DNA of 64,000 nucleotides from an uncultured Bacteroidales bacterium (lineage in GTDB: Bacteria > Bacteroidota > Bacteroidia > Bacteroidales > Muribaculaceae), in contig CACWID010000002.1 in assembly GCA_902760865.1 (NCBI GenBank), forward strand, positions 62,001 through 126,000, written 5' to 3'. The notes under the pieces were generated by a model, which was given only the letters and a program-made list of their open reading frames with translations, made no database searches and was not told the DNA's origin. The translations under genes and the position numbers were made by a program. Shown piece after piece: positions 25,576-33,872 of this stretch; position 1 is the stretch's first letter, and the number at the start of each line of letters is the position of its first letter.

Positions 25576-25896
25576 ATGAACATATCATTCAAAACAAAAA
25601 AATTGCAGGAGCAGCTCATGAACAATGATCGGCTAAAGAAAGAGTACGGTCGCCTGGCCAAACCTATCAGTCGCTTGATCAACCAGATTAAGGAGATGAA
25701 AAGGCACGAGCTTTACAGGCTCCCCGATTTTCATGAGCTACGGCACCAGGCCAAGGGCGTGTTTGCCTCGACTATCAAGCACCCCTACAGGCTCATAATG
25801 CGCGTCGACAACAGTCAAGACTTGATGATTCTTGCTGTAATCGACTATCATGGCAAGACTAATATTATTAATTCTTTCAATAACAACCAATTATGA
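25576..25896 (+). CDS. HigB/RelE-like toxin-family protein
   Basis: A 106-residue basic protein. LYRLPDFHELRHQAKGVFAS followed by TIKHPYRLIMRVD matches the pattern of HigB/RelE-superfamily toxins (LPxxHxL-KGxF-x-HPYRL), which are ribosome-dependent mRNases in studied cases. A C-terminal strand follows (LMILAVIDYHGK). It is preceded by a consensus promoter and divergent from an HTH gene, instead of being followed by an antitoxin gene as usual. Its TGA overlaps the next ATG (ATGA at 25893-25896), so translation is coupled to a 53-residue peptide. Toxicity is inferred only. Confidence 0.6.
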   Translation: MNISFKTKKLQEQLMNNDRLKKEYGRLAKPISRLINQIKEMKRHELYRLPDFHELRHQAKGVFASTIKHPYRLIMRVDNSQDLMILAVIDYHGKTNIINSFNNNQL

Positions 25897-26054
25897 ACGC
25901 AATTAAAGAAATTCTGGGGGCTTTATACCCCGTAGCCGAGAAGATTGGCCAATTCCTCGGCGAGAAAATCAGTGAGGCCATCGACGTTGTCTTCCCTCCC
26001 GAAGGCAACAATGAAAACAATACTAATCACTTAAACAATAAAAACAACGAGTAA
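25893..26054 (+). CDS. 53-residue amphipathic peptide coupled to the toxin-like gene
   Basis: MNAIKEILGALYPVAEKIGQ opens the peptide. Residues 1-33 could form an amphipathic helix, followed by a Pro pair and an Asn-rich tail ending LNNKNNE. The start overlaps the toxin stop (ATGA) and its own stop overlaps the next start (TAATG at 26052-26056). No family was recognised. Coupling on both sides argues that it is a real gene. It could be a membrane-active peptide or an antitoxin-like partner; the sequence does not decide. Confidence 0.55.
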   Translation: MNAIKEILGALYPVAEKIGQFLGEKISEAIDVVFPPEGNNENNTNHLNNKNNE

Positions 26055-26134
26055 TGAACACCCTTGTAAAACTTTTTGTGGGCGTAGTGTTGCTTTCTGC
26101 CGGGTATGAACTTTGCAACAATGCACTGAAATAA
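26054..26134 (+). CDS. 26-residue single-span membrane micropeptide
   Basis: MNTLVKLFVGVVLLSAGYEL opens this 26-residue frame: Lys6, a hydrophobic span (about 7-17) and a short polar end (CNNALK). It begins within the stop of the preceding peptide (TAATG). A terminator follows 47 bp after its stop, so it is the last gene of the unit. It resembles small hydrophobic toxins or membrane regulators in size and layout only; there is no recognised homology. Confidence 0.45.
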   Translation: MNTLVKLFVGVVLLSAGYELCNNALK

Positions 26135-26180
26135 ATCGGCAAGAAAATGCTCACTCTCTAGCCCAACTAGCTTGAAGGAA

Positions 26181-26214
26181 GGCCGGCATGGCCTTGAACG
26201 ATGTTATGCCGGCC
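26181..26214 (+). terminator. Hairpin ending the toxin/small-peptide operon
   Basis: GGCCGGCAT (26181-26189) and ATGCCGGCC (26206-26214) form a perfect 9-bp stem with a 16-nt loop; ACCTCTTTT follows. Confidence 0.7.
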
Positions 26215-26272
26215 ACCTCTTTTCAACTGAAAAAAACAACTCATTTATAAATTTAATAATCAAACTAGAATT

Positions 26273-26647
26273 ATGAAAAAAACAGATCTTTTTGCCTTCG
26301 CAGGCAATTACTCAGAAGAGTCTTTGATGGACAAGATTGCCCGTTTCGGCAAGAAAATGGGAGGCAAACTCTTGTTCAATGTGTATGTGCTGTACTATGT
26401 GCTGATGGACTCTCACGTGCCCATCAAGGTAAAACTTGAGATTATTGGCGCGCTGGGCTATGTCATTGCCCCTCTGGACCTGATTCCTGACTGGATTCCT
26501 GTTGCTGGATTCACCGATGACCTTGCTGCCATTGCTTTCGCCGTAGAGACGGCTCGCGCCTACATCACACCAGACATCCAGCATAAGGCCGAACAAAAGG
26601 TTTATCAGATTTTCCACACTACAGAGGCCTGTGTTCTCGCCGACTAG
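26273..26647 (+). CDS. YkvA/DUF1232 family protein
   Basis: A 124-residue protein. LEIIGALGYVIAPLDLIPDW, around residues 62-81, is the YkvA/DUF1232 core with the invariant PLDLIPD. The hydrophobic stretch before it (LLFNVYVLYYVLM, about 37-49) and that core are probably membrane-associated. GFTDDLAAIAFAVETARAYI follows. The family function is unknown. It is 138 bp after the micropeptide with a terminator between, so it is probably a separate transcript. Its place beside a toxin-like unit may be functional or incidental. Confidence 0.85.
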   Translation: MKKTDLFAFAGNYSEESLMDKIARFGKKMGGKLLFNVYVLYYVLMDSHVPIKVKLEIIGALGYVIAPLDLIPDWIPVAGFTDDLAAIAFAVETARAYITPDIQHKAEQKVYQIFHTTEACVLAD

Positions 26648-26702
26648 CGCCAGCAACTCTCCTTTTTTATCAAAGGGAGTCACCCCGCGCTGCAGGTAGA
26701 GG

Positions 26703-26747
26703 ATTCCAATAAAAAATGCACTCGATGAGTGCATTTTTTATTGGAAT
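26703..26747. terminator. Long perfect palindrome, bidirectional terminator
   Basis: A perfect 21-bp inverted repeat (26703-26723 and 26727-26747) around GAT. The stem contains A6/T6 tracts and a GTGC-containing core, so it can terminate in both directions. It separates the DUF1232 gene from cmk. Confidence 0.88.
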
Positions 26748-26774
26748 AATGCAGTCAATGAGTGCGATAATGAG

Positions 26775-26782
26775 TATCTTTG
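26775..26782 (+). promoter_or_regulatory. -7 element for cmk
   Basis: TATCTTTG matches TAnnTTTG and lies 30 bp before the cmk ATG. Confidence 0.55.
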
Positions 26783-26812
26783 TCCCCAAATAATCAACAT
26801 TAATTGGAAACA

Positions 26813-27514
26813 ATGGCACAGAAGAGGATTACGATCGCCATCGATGGACATTCATCGACGGGCAAGAGCACTATGGCCAAGGCGCTGGCACGGCGCATCG
26901 GCTATGCCTATGTGGACACGGGCGCAATGTACCGCGCGGTGACGCTGTTCGCCCTGCGCAACAAGCTCATCAAGGGCGAGCAGGTGGACGAGAAGGCGCT
27001 GCGCGAGCACTTGAAGCGCGGTGACATCGCCATCACCTTCCGCCCCACCAAGGAGGGCAAGAGCGTGACGGTGCTCAACGGCAGGAACGTGGAGCGCTAC
27101 ATCCGCTCGATGCGCGTGAGCAACGTGGTGAGCATCATCGCCGCCATCGGCTTCGTGCGCAAGGCAATGGTCAAGCAGCAGCAGGCCATGGGCAAGGACA
27201 AGGGCGTAGTGATGGACGGCCGCGACATCGGCACGGTGGTGTTCCCCGACGCCGAGATGAAGGTCTTTGCCACGGCGAGTGCCGAGGTGCGGGCCAAGCG
27301 CCGCTACGACGAGCTGCGGGCCAAGGGCGACACCACGACGACGCTGGAAGAAGTGCTCGAGAACGTCACCGAGCGTGACCGCATCGACAGCACCCGCAAG
27401 GAGAGCCCCCTGCGCCAGGCCGACGACGCCATCGTCCTGGACAACTCCCACATGACGCTTGACGAGCAGAACGAATGGCTCTACCAGCTCTACCTTTCTA
27501 GAGTTAGAAGTTAG
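26813..27514 (+). CDS. cmk: Cytidylate kinase
   Basis: A 233-residue nucleoside monophosphate kinase that phosphorylates CMP and dCMP with [21 protein letters not shown] (about 10-27) is the P-loop. [16 protein letters not shown] follows, and [20 protein letters not shown] (about 131-150) is the CMP-kinase signature. RAKRRYDEL and [13 protein letters not shown] complete the lid and C-terminal motifs. I start it at the ATG at 26813 after the -7 element at 26775. The last codons and the TAG stop fall inside an AGTTAGG heptamer array, so the C-terminal residues SRVRS may be repeat-derived. Confidence 0.95.
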   Translation: MAQKRITIAIDGHSSTGKSTMAKALARRIGYAYVDTGAMYRAVTLFALRNKLIKGEQVDEKALREHLKRGDIAITFRPTKEGKSVTVLNGRNVERYIRSMRVSNVVSIIAAIGFVRKAMVKQQQAMGKDKGVVMDGRDIGTVVFPDAEMKVFATASAEVRAKRRYDELRAKGDTTTTLEEVLENVTERDRIDSTRKESPLRQADDAIVLDNSHMTLDEQNEWLYQLYLSRVRS

Positions 27515-27536
27515 GAGTTAGGAGTTAGGAGTTAGG
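27502..27536. repeat. AGTTAGG heptamer array
   Basis: Five 7-bp units (first AGTTAGA, then four AGTTAGG) overlapping the 3' end of cmk; the second unit contains its stop codon. Confidence 0.85.
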
Positions 27537-27578
27537 AGTGGCATCCGCATCCTAACAGCTGACTGATAAAGACAAAAA

Positions 27579-28472
27579 ATGGCGATTATCGAGATTGACG
27601 AGGGTTCGGGATTCTGCTTCGGAGTGACGACAGCGATCCGCAAGGCCGAGGAGGTGCTCAACGAGAGTGGGCACCTGTACTGCCTGGGCGACATCGTGCA
27701 CAACACCGCCGAGGTGGACCGCCTGGCCAACATCGGCCTGGAGACCATCACCCACGACCAACTCGAGCAGCTGCACGATGTGAAGGTGCTGCTGCGTGCC
27801 CACGGCGAGCCGCCGGAGACCTACGAGACTGCGCGCCGCAACCGCATCGACATCATCGATGCCACCTGCCCCGTGGTGCTCAAGTTGCAACAGCGCATCC
27901 ACGCCACCTACCACAGCGACTCCCAGGCCGGCCAGCCCGCGCCCCAGATTGTCATCTACGGCAAGCGGGGCCATGCCGAGGTGCTGGGCCTCGTGGGCCA
28001 GACCCAGGGACACGCCACCGTCATCGAGAACATCGACGAGATTGACAAGATCGACTACACCCGCGACATCTACCTCTACTCCCAGACGACCAAGAGCGTG
28101 CAGGAGTTCCAGCGCATCGTGGAGGAGATTAAGCGCCGTGTCGAGCCGGGAGTGACCTTCCGCAGCTTCGACACCATCTGCCGATCGGTCGCTAACCGCA
28201 TCCCGCAGATCCGCCAGTTTGCCGCGCGTCATGAGCTGATCCTGTTCGTCAGCGGCGCCAAGAGCAGCAACGGGCGCATCCTGTTCGCCGAGTGCCAGCA
28301 GGCCAACCCCGACTCCCACCTGATCAGCAGCGAGGCCGATATCGACCCCTCGTGGCTCAAGGGCAAGGAACGGATCGGCATCTGCGGTGCCACGAGCACG
28401 CCGCGATGGCTCATGCAGCGCGTGAGCGACACCGTCCAAGCTATCATCAATGACCAATCCGCTAACAGCTAA
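27579..28472 (+). CDS. ispH: 4-hydroxy-3-methylbut-2-enyl diphosphate reductase
   Basis: A 297-residue IspH/LytB, the iron-sulfur enzyme giving IPP and DMAPP in the last MEP-pathway step. The cluster cysteines are Cys13 (GFCFGV), Cys97 (DATCPVV) and Cys201 (DTICRSVANR). Substrate-binding histidines are at 41 (DIVHNT), 75 (RAHGEP) and 132 (GKRGHAEVLG, with Glu134). SGAKSSNGRILF near 225-236 is the phosphate-binding SxN region. It lies 64 bp after cmk, a pairing common in Bacteroidetes. Its last codons (GCT AAC AGC TAA) coincide with a short GCTAACA-like repeat. Confidence 0.96.
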   Translation: MAIIEIDEGSGFCFGVTTAIRKAEEVLNESGHLYCLGDIVHNTAEVDRLANIGLETITHDQLEQLHDVKVLLRAHGEPPETYETARRNRIDIIDATCPVVLKLQQRIHATYHSDSQAGQPAPQIVIYGKRGHAEVLGLVGQTQGHATVIENIDEIDKIDYTRDIYLYSQTTKSVQEFQRIVEEIKRRVEPGVTFRSFDTICRSVANRIPQIRQFAARHELILFVSGAKSSNGRILFAECQQANPDSHLISSEADIDPSWLKGKERIGICGATSTPRWLMQRVSDTVQAIINDQSANS

Positions 28473-28480
28473 ATAATTAT

Positions 28481-29644
28481 ATGACCAAAAGAAACCTCAT
28501 CATCACCATCATCCTGCTGGCCATCATCGATGCCCTGGCAGCGGCCTGGTATGTGTCACGGCGCATCGAGGCCAGCGGCACCAGCCAGACTTTTTTTGAC
28601 CAGCGCGACTCGACCGACATCGTTGTCGAGGCCGACACCGTGACCACGGCGTCGCAGGCCGACCTGTTTGACGAGATGCAGCATAATACCTACTACTTCA
28701 TCGCCAACACGCCCAGCATCAGCGGCGACAACAGTTCGCGCTACACCAGCATCAAGCACGTCAAGGTGCGCTGGCCCCGCAAGGTGAACGGTGACGGCGA
28801 GCTCGAGCAGCTGAACAAGGAGCTGATCAACAAGGCCTTCGGCAACAACCAGTCCAGGATGCAGGATGCGCGTTTCGTCTATCTGAACAAGCCTTCGTTC
28901 AACAAGCCCATCGGCGAGGGTGACTACCGCAAGCTTTCCAGCGCACCGACCATCGTCCCCGTGTATGGCAACGTGAGCCAGGTGCTCGTGTACCCCTACA
29001 TGACATCGTCGCGCCTGCTCGTCATGGAGATCGACAAGGTGGAATATAACGGCAGCTCCAATATCGAGGATGAGTACTTTGTGCACTATGACCGTCAGCG
29101 CCAGCGCGTCCTTTCCCGCATCGACATGCTCACCGCCGACGTTGACAAGGAAACCAAGCTGCTCAAGGTCATCAACAAGAAGATCGACGACCTGAACAAG
29201 GGCCGCGGCGACAATAGCACCCTGCAACACGCCCTGAACGTTCCTGCCGAGATCTGCTGCGGCAACAAGGGCGTGCTGTTCCACTACAAGGCCGGCAGCA
29301 TCAGCGTCGGCTCTGTCTCGATACTGATTGACTATGACAAGATGGAGCCCTTCTTCACCGAGGACTTCAAGCAGCTGCTCAAGAACAACGATGACTTCAA
29401 GGTCTATGACGACAACATTAAGCCCGAGCCCATCAACCCGGTGCGCCAAGCTGCGGCCAAACCAGCAGTGGCTCCCGCCGTCAAGAAGGAGAAGCCGGCG
29501 GCCTCAAAATATTATCAGAGCAAAAAAAATTACTACAAATCTAAGCCAAGACATACCAGGAAGAGGCATTATAACGGGGCAAAGCGCAGATCTGGATATC
29601 ACGGCTATTCTGGGAAGCGGAATTGGAGCCGTCGCCGACGCTAA
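28481..29644 (+). CDS. Membrane-anchored protein of unknown function with basic tail
   Basis: A 387-residue protein. Residues about 5-25 (LIITIILLAIIDALAAAWYV) form an N-terminal anchor. The body has an alternating alpha/beta pattern (KVRWPRKVNGDGELEQLNKE, IDKVEYNG, VSILIDYDKMEPFF) that loosely recalls DUF3298-type extracytoplasmic domains. The last 60 residues are Lys/Arg/Tyr-rich (KYYQSKKNYYKSKPRHTRKR) and may bind peptidoglycan or nucleic acid. It starts 8 bp after ispH. Its 3' end overlaps the convergent metallo-hydrolase gene by 104 bp. No confident family assignment. Confidence 0.7.
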   Translation: MTKRNLIITIILLAIIDALAAAWYVSRRIEASGTSQTFFDQRDSTDIVVEADTVTTASQADLFDEMQHNTYYFIANTPSISGDNSSRYTSIKHVKVRWPRKVNGDGELEQLNKELINKAFGNNQSRMQDARFVYLNKPSFNKPIGEGDYRKLSSAPTIVPVYGNVSQVLVYPYMTSSRLLVMEIDKVEYNGSSNIEDEYFVHYDRQRQRVLSRIDMLTADVDKETKLLKVINKKIDDLNKGRGDNSTLQHALNVPAEICCGNKGVLFHYKAGSISVGSVSILIDYDKMEPFFTEDFKQLLKNNDDFKVYDDNIKPEPINPVRQAAAKPAVAPAVKKEKPAASKYYQSKKNYYKSKPRHTRKRHYNGAKRRSGYHGYSGKRNWSRRRR

Positions 29645-30566
29645 GTCCTCGCGCCTCCAGGGCGCTCCTCATCGTTGAGAGGGCTATCTCCTCGGTATTG
29701 TTGTCCTTGCTCAGGTGGCACAGGAAGGCATAGCGCAGTCCCTCGTGGTAGTGCTCGGCAACGAAGCGCGCCGCCACGGTGTTGTCTAGGTGTCCCTTGT
29801 CCCCGAGGACCCTGTCCTTCAGATAGGCGGGATACTTGCCCCGCTTGAGCATTTCCTCATCATAATTACACTCGATCATCAGGTAGTTGGCACGGCTCAT
29901 GTAATAGGCCGCGCGCTCGCTGATGATGCCCATGTCGGTGGCAACGACAAAGCGTTCCCCCTCATACTCGATGCTGAAGCCCACACTCTTGACATCGTGG
30001 CTTGTCTCAAAGGCGGTGATCTCCATGTCCAGCACGCGGAAGGGGATTTCCTTGAAGATAGGCACATGGTGGTCCTGGATGCGGCTGGGGATGCGGCACC
30101 GCTGCAACAGCTGGCTCATCACGCCCATCGTGCAATAGACGCTGCAACGGCAACGGCTCACGGCCGGATAGAGGCAGCGCATGTGGTCCTGGTGGGCATG
30201 GGTCAGAAGCACGCCCTTGACCATCTCGCGCGGCACGCCGTTGCGCTCCAGCTCGGCAAAGGCCTCGTCCAGGTTGAGGACGTCATCGTCGCTCTTCTTG
30301 CGCTTGCGTTTGGTCTTGGGCGGCGGCTTGATGCCCGCATCGATGAGGATTCCGCCACGCGGCGTCCCCAGGTAGGCACAGTTGCCGCTGCTGCCGCTGC
30401 CGAAGCTCATGAAGCACAGCCCCTTGCCCACCCCGCTGTATTGCGGGGGCTCGAATGGCAGCGTCTGCGGCTCCAGGACATGGGGCGTGTCGTCCCCATC
30501 CACGTCGAACGCGATCTTGAGCGGTTTTCCGTCGTTGGTATATCCTTTATATTTGTGTCCAGCCAT
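29541..30566 (-). CDS. MBL-fold metallo-hydrolase (WalJ/PhnP-like)
   Basis: A 341-residue protein starting MAGHKYKGYTNDGK at the ATG at 30564-30566. FMSFGSGSSGNCAYLGTPRG is the conserved start of the fold. LLTHAHQDHMRCL carries the HxHxDH zinc motif. FETSHDVKSVGF, VVATDMGIIS and FLCHLSKDNNT give the remaining ligands. A Lys/Arg-rich insertion (KTKRKRKKSDDD) sits before the zinc motif. The C-terminus ALPRYNASSWYVLA is typical of the family, so the overlap with the convergent gene is probably real. It lies 20 bp after the rsmI-like gene in the same operon. Confidence 0.88.
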   Translation of the reverse strand: MAGHKYKGYTNDGKPLKIAFDVDGDDTPHVLEPQTLPFEPPQYSGVGKGLCFMSFGSGSSGNCAYLGTPRGGILIDAGIKPPPKTKRKRKKSDDDVLNLDEAFAELERNGVPREMVKGVLLTHAHQDHMRCLYPAVSRCRCSVYCTMGVMSQLLQRCRIPSRIQDHHVPIFKEIPFRVLDMEITAFETSHDVKSVGFSIEYEGERFVVATDMGIISERAAYYMSRANYLMIECNYDEEMLKRGKYPAYLKDRVLGDKGHLDNTVAARFVAEHYHEGLRYAFLCHLSKDNNTEEIALSTMRSALEARGLSVGDGSNSASQNSRDIQICALPRYNASSWYVLA

Positions 30567-30586
30567 ATTGTCGTGTGTGTAGTGAT

Positions 30587-31303
30587 CTATTGATACAAGA
30601 GAAAAATGGTGGGAACCTTGTGGTAGTCGTAGGAGGCCTGCCGCCACTGCCCTATCGTGCGGGTGATGATGCTCTGCCGCTCGCCGGTGATGTCGCTCGC
30701 CACGCACAAGCGCATGGACGGCGGCAGGTGGGTAGCCAAGTCGGCGATGAGCTGGTTGTTGCGGTAGGGAGCCTCAATGAAGATCTGCGTCTGGTGTTCA
30801 CGCTCGATGCGGTGGACCATCTCCTTGAGACGCGCCTGGCGGGCACGCGCATCGACAGGCAGATAGCCCTCGAAGGCGAATCGCTGCCCATTGAAGCCCG
30901 AAGCCATCAGGCTTAACAGGATGCTCGACGGTCCCACAAGCGGGAAGACCTTATAGCCACGGCGCTGGGCGATGGCGACCAGGTCGGCACCGGGGTCGGC
31001 CACAGCAGGGCATCCCGCGTCGCTGATGACGCCAACGGCCTCACCGCGACTGATCGGCTCGAGCAACGCCTCGAGGGCGGCCGTGTCGCTGAGGTCGGTA
31101 TGCTCGTTGAGCTCGTTGAGCGTGAGCGCATCGATGTCGATGTCGCGGTCACACTTCTTGATGAACCGCCTGGCGGATCGCAGACTCTCGACGACAAAGT
31201 AGCGGATGCCGCGCACAACCTCCAGATTGTGTGCGGGCAGCACCCTGTCCAGCGTCACGTCGCTCATCTGACTGGGTATCAAGTATAAACCTGCCTCCAG
31301 CAT
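30587..31303 (-). CDS. RsmI-like SAM-dependent methyltransferase
   Basis: A 238-residue tetrapyrrole-methylase-fold protein of the RsmI (16S rRNA 2'-O-methylcytidine 1402) family. LYLIPSQMSD starts the protein. AVGVISDAGCPAVADPGADL (about 89-108) is the family SDAG-P-DPG signature, and PLVGPSSILLSLMASGF is the second SAM-binding loop. FEGYLPVDARARQARL and FIEAPYRNNQL follow. It is shorter than E. coli RsmI (about 286) and has a diverged N-terminus, so it belongs to the Bacteroidetes short form. The exact target base is inferred. Confidence 0.85.
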   Translation of the reverse strand: MLEAGLYLIPSQMSDVTLDRVLPAHNLEVVRGIRYFVVESLRSARRFIKKCDRDIDIDALTLNELNEHTDLSDTAALEALLEPISRGEAVGVISDAGCPAVADPGADLVAIAQRRGYKVFPLVGPSSILLSLMASGFNGQRFAFEGYLPVDARARQARLKEMVHRIEREHQTQIFIEAPYRNNQLIADLATHLPPSMRLCVASDITGERQSIITRTIGQWRQASYDYHKVPTIFLLYQ

Positions 31304-31620
31304 TCCCTTTTATACATTATTCCCAATTTAATCATGCAAAGGTAGTTATTTTTTTGCACCCGCAAGGGAAAGACCCGCAACAAATCTTAAGAAAAATACC
31401 GCCAGACAGCCACAAAGGGCGGTTGCAGATTATCACAAAACAGCCTAGACGGGCGAAAAATCGTCATTTTGGGGCCTAAAAGTGTCAAAAAATCTAAATC
31501 GGGCTCAGAAAATCAAAAAATTGTTAGGTATTCATAATGTTGGCATGATAAAATTGCAGTACTTTTGTGGCGGTAAAATGAGATTGTTTAATCGTTTATA
31601 CAAACCAATACACAAATACA
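31304..31620. other. Divergent promoter region between rsmI-like gene and pfp
   Basis: This 317-bp gap has a minus-strand -7 TACCTTTG (plus CAAAGGTA, 31337-31344) serving the rsmI-like gene and a plus-strand -7 TACTTTTG (31560-31567) serving pfp. The interior is A-rich with no gene seen. Confidence 0.55.
31560..31567 (+). promoter_or_regulatory. -7 element for pfp
   Basis: TACTTTTG matches TAnnTTTG; it lies 53 bp before the start codon. Confidence 0.6.
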
Positions 31621-33279
31621 ATGACTGACAATAAGAGTTTAATGGAGCAGATGAGGCTTACCTATAGGCCCAAGCTTCCAGTTACGTTAAGGTGCCCCGT
31701 CCGCGCGGTCGAGGGAGAACCCACCGAGTCGGTGGCCGATCAAGAGGCCATCAAGAATTTGTTCCCCTGCACCTATGGCATGCCTCAATTGACCTTTGAA
31801 CGCGATGATTCGGCCATGCCCCCCGAAAAGCCTTTCAACGTGGGTGTCATCCTCAGTGGTGGTCAAGCCCCCGGTGGTCACAACGTGATCTGTGGCCTCT
31901 ATGACGGTATCAAGGCGCTGAACAAGTATTGCCGCCTGTACGGCTTCCTGGGTGGTCCCAACGGTCTGGTAAAGCATCGCTACATCGAGCTGACCGAAGA
32001 CATCATCGAGCAATACCGCAATACTGGTGGTTTTGACATGATCGGCTCTGGTCGTACCAAGCTTGAGACCCCTGAGCAGTTCGAGGCCGGATTGGACATC
32101 CTGCGTGAGCTCAAGATTACTGCTGTGGTTATCATCGGTGGTGACGACAGTAATACCAACGCCGCTGTTCTCGCCGAGTACTACAAGGCTCATGACTCCG
32201 GTGTACAGGTTATCGGTGTTCCCAAGACCATCGACGGCGACCTCAAGAACCAGCACATCGAAATCTCGTTCGGTTTTGACACCGCCACCAAGGTTTACAG
32301 TGAGCTCATCGGTAATGTGGCCCGCGACTGCAACTCAGCCAAGAAATATTGGCACTTCATGAAGCTGATGGGACGCTCGGCGTCGCACATCGCTCTGGAG
32401 TGCGCCCTGCAGACCCGTCCCAACTACTGCATCATCAGTGAGGAGGTCGAGGCCCGCAACTTAACATTGCATGATATTGCCGAGGAAATCGCCACCATCG
32501 TTGCCAAGCGCCACGATATGGGCATGGATTATGGTACCGTACTGGTTCCCGAGGGTATCGTCGAGTTCGTTCCCACGATGAAGAAACTCATTGCCGAACT
32601 CACTGAACTCATTTCTAAACATCCCGAAATTCCTAGCCTGCATGACATGGAGCAGAACGACTTCGTCCGTGAGCACCTGAGCGAGGAGAATCGCGAAGTC
32701 TATGACTCGCTACCCGACGACGTGGCCCGCCAACTGTCGCTGGACCGCGACGAACACGGCAACGTGATGGTATCCCAGATCGAAAGCGAACGCTTGCTCA
32801 GCCGCATGGTGGCTACTGTGCTTAAAAAGCGTGCCGAAGCTGGCGAAATCGAGCCCATCAAGTTCAAGACACAGCATCACTTCTTCGGCTATGAGGGACG
32901 CGCATCGTTCCCCTCGAACTTTGATGCCGACTACTGCTACTCGTTGGGTTACAACGCTTCCCACCTCATCTTTGTGGGCGCAACCGGCTATATGTCGGCC
33001 ATCACCCACCTGGGACGCAAGGCTCAGGATTGGGTAGCCTGTGGTGTACCCATCACGATGATGATGAACATGGAGCGTCGTTCAGGCAAGGACAAGCCCG
33101 TGATCCGCAAGGCGCTGGTTGACCTCGAGGGTGCTCCCTTCAAGCACTTTGTCGAGAACCGCGAGAAGTGGGCTCTTGAGACCTGCTACATCTATCCGGG
33201 TCCCATCCAGTTCTTCGGTCCCGAGGAGTTGGTGGACAAGACGACCTACACGCTGTTCTTTGAGCAGTTCGGCAAGTAA
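31621..33279 (+). CDS. pfp: PPi-dependent phosphofructokinase (diphosphate-fructose-6-phosphate 1-phosphotransferase)
   Basis: A 552-residue long-form PPi-PFK that phosphorylates fructose 6-phosphate reversibly with pyrophosphate. VGVILSGGQAPGGHNVICGL (about 75-94) is the phosphate-donor loop. VVIIGGDDSNTNA (about 168-180) has the Asp that distinguishes PPi- from ATP-dependent enzymes. GVPKTIDGDLKN (about 200-211) is the catalytic PKTIDGD motif. ARDCNSAKKYWHFMKLMGRS binds the sugar phosphate. Its length fits the plant/Bacteroidetes class. It has its own promoter and a terminator, so it is probably monocistronic. Confidence 0.94.
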   Translation: MTDNKSLMEQMRLTYRPKLPVTLRCPVRAVEGEPTESVADQEAIKNLFPCTYGMPQLTFERDDSAMPPEKPFNVGVILSGGQAPGGHNVICGLYDGIKALNKYCRLYGFLGGPNGLVKHRYIELTEDIIEQYRNTGGFDMIGSGRTKLETPEQFEAGLDILRELKITAVVIIGGDDSNTNAAVLAEYYKAHDSGVQVIGVPKTIDGDLKNQHIEISFGFDTATKVYSELIGNVARDCNSAKKYWHFMKLMGRSASHIALECALQTRPNYCIISEEVEARNLTLHDIAEEIATIVAKRHDMGMDYGTVLVPEGIVEFVPTMKKLIAELTELISKHPEIPSLHDMEQNDFVREHLSEENREVYDSLPDDVARQLSLDRDEHGNVMVSQIESERLLSRMVATVLKKRAEAGEIEPIKFKTQHHFFGYEGRASFPSNFDADYCYSLGYNASHLIFVGATGYMSAITHLGRKAQDWVACGVPITMMMNMERRSGKDKPVIRKALVDLEGAPFKHFVENREKWALETCYIYPGPIQFFGPEELVDKTTYTLFFEQFGK

Positions 33280-33374
33280 TCGTCTCGCCTGACCCTACTA
33301 CTACATTGGCTTATCGTCTATAGGGCGTACCCGCTAGACTGTAAGTATATAGTTTAACTTCTAAACAGCTTGCT

Positions 33375-33411
33375 CCCCGTCCCTGGTGTTCAGGAGGCGG
33401 GGATTTCTTTT
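33375..33411 (+). terminator. Terminator of pfp overlapping the convergent HTH gene
   Basis: CCCCG (33375-33379) pairs with CGGGG (33398-33402) and CCTG with CAGG inside; ATTTCTTTT follows. The 3' end of the convergent HTH gene is encoded within this hairpin. Confidence 0.65.
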
Positions 33412-33623
33412 AGGGCTTGGGAATAAAGCGAGAAGAAGTCCCTGTTCAAGGCGATGCTGATCTTCATCAGCAGGTCGGTGCCGATGCTGTCGCGGACAAA
33501 GATATTGTAGATATTGGTTCTATTGCATCCCAATTGCTGAGACAGCCACAATACTGACTGCCCCTGCCTGATCAGTTCATCATGGATTTCAGATCCGATG
33601 TGCACGCATGTTTTTCCCATCAA
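33390..33623 (-). CDS. Small HTH-domain protein
   Basis: A 77-residue protein. SEIHDELIRQGQSVLWLSQQ followed by LGCNRTNIYNIF is a lambda-repressor-like HTH, and IGTDLLMKISIALNRDFFSL completes the five-helix bundle. Such single-domain XRE proteins are frequent in Bacteroidales. There is no toxin or partner gene next to it. A minus-strand -7 TAATTTTG (plus CAAAATTA, 33659-33666) lies 36 bp upstream. Its stop overlaps the pfp terminator. Confidence 0.75.
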   Translation of the reverse strand: MMGKTCVHIGSEIHDELIRQGQSVLWLSQQLGCNRTNIYNIFVRDSIGTDLLMKISIALNRDFFSLYSQALKEIPAS

Positions 33624-33872
33624 TGTTACGTTAAGTCTATGTTAATAGGTTTAGGGCGCAAAATTAACGAATAATTAGGAGAGCGACGTATCATCTTTGA
33701 GAAAAATTAGCACAACGCTAGTATATTTACCAAAAATGATGCTTTTTTCCCCTTAATCGGGAGCGGGAAACCCTCCCGGCTGACGTCCTATCGACAGAAA
33801 GAGGCAATAAAGCGGGGTGGCGCGACGTTAGTATCATAAACAGATAAAACAAGAATAACAAAACTTACAAAT

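Noticed and set aside
33624-33872. FMN riboswitch upstream of ribE
   Set aside because: No conserved FMN-aptamer core (AGGGGCAG or CCGAC-type elements in order) was found in the 249-bp leader.
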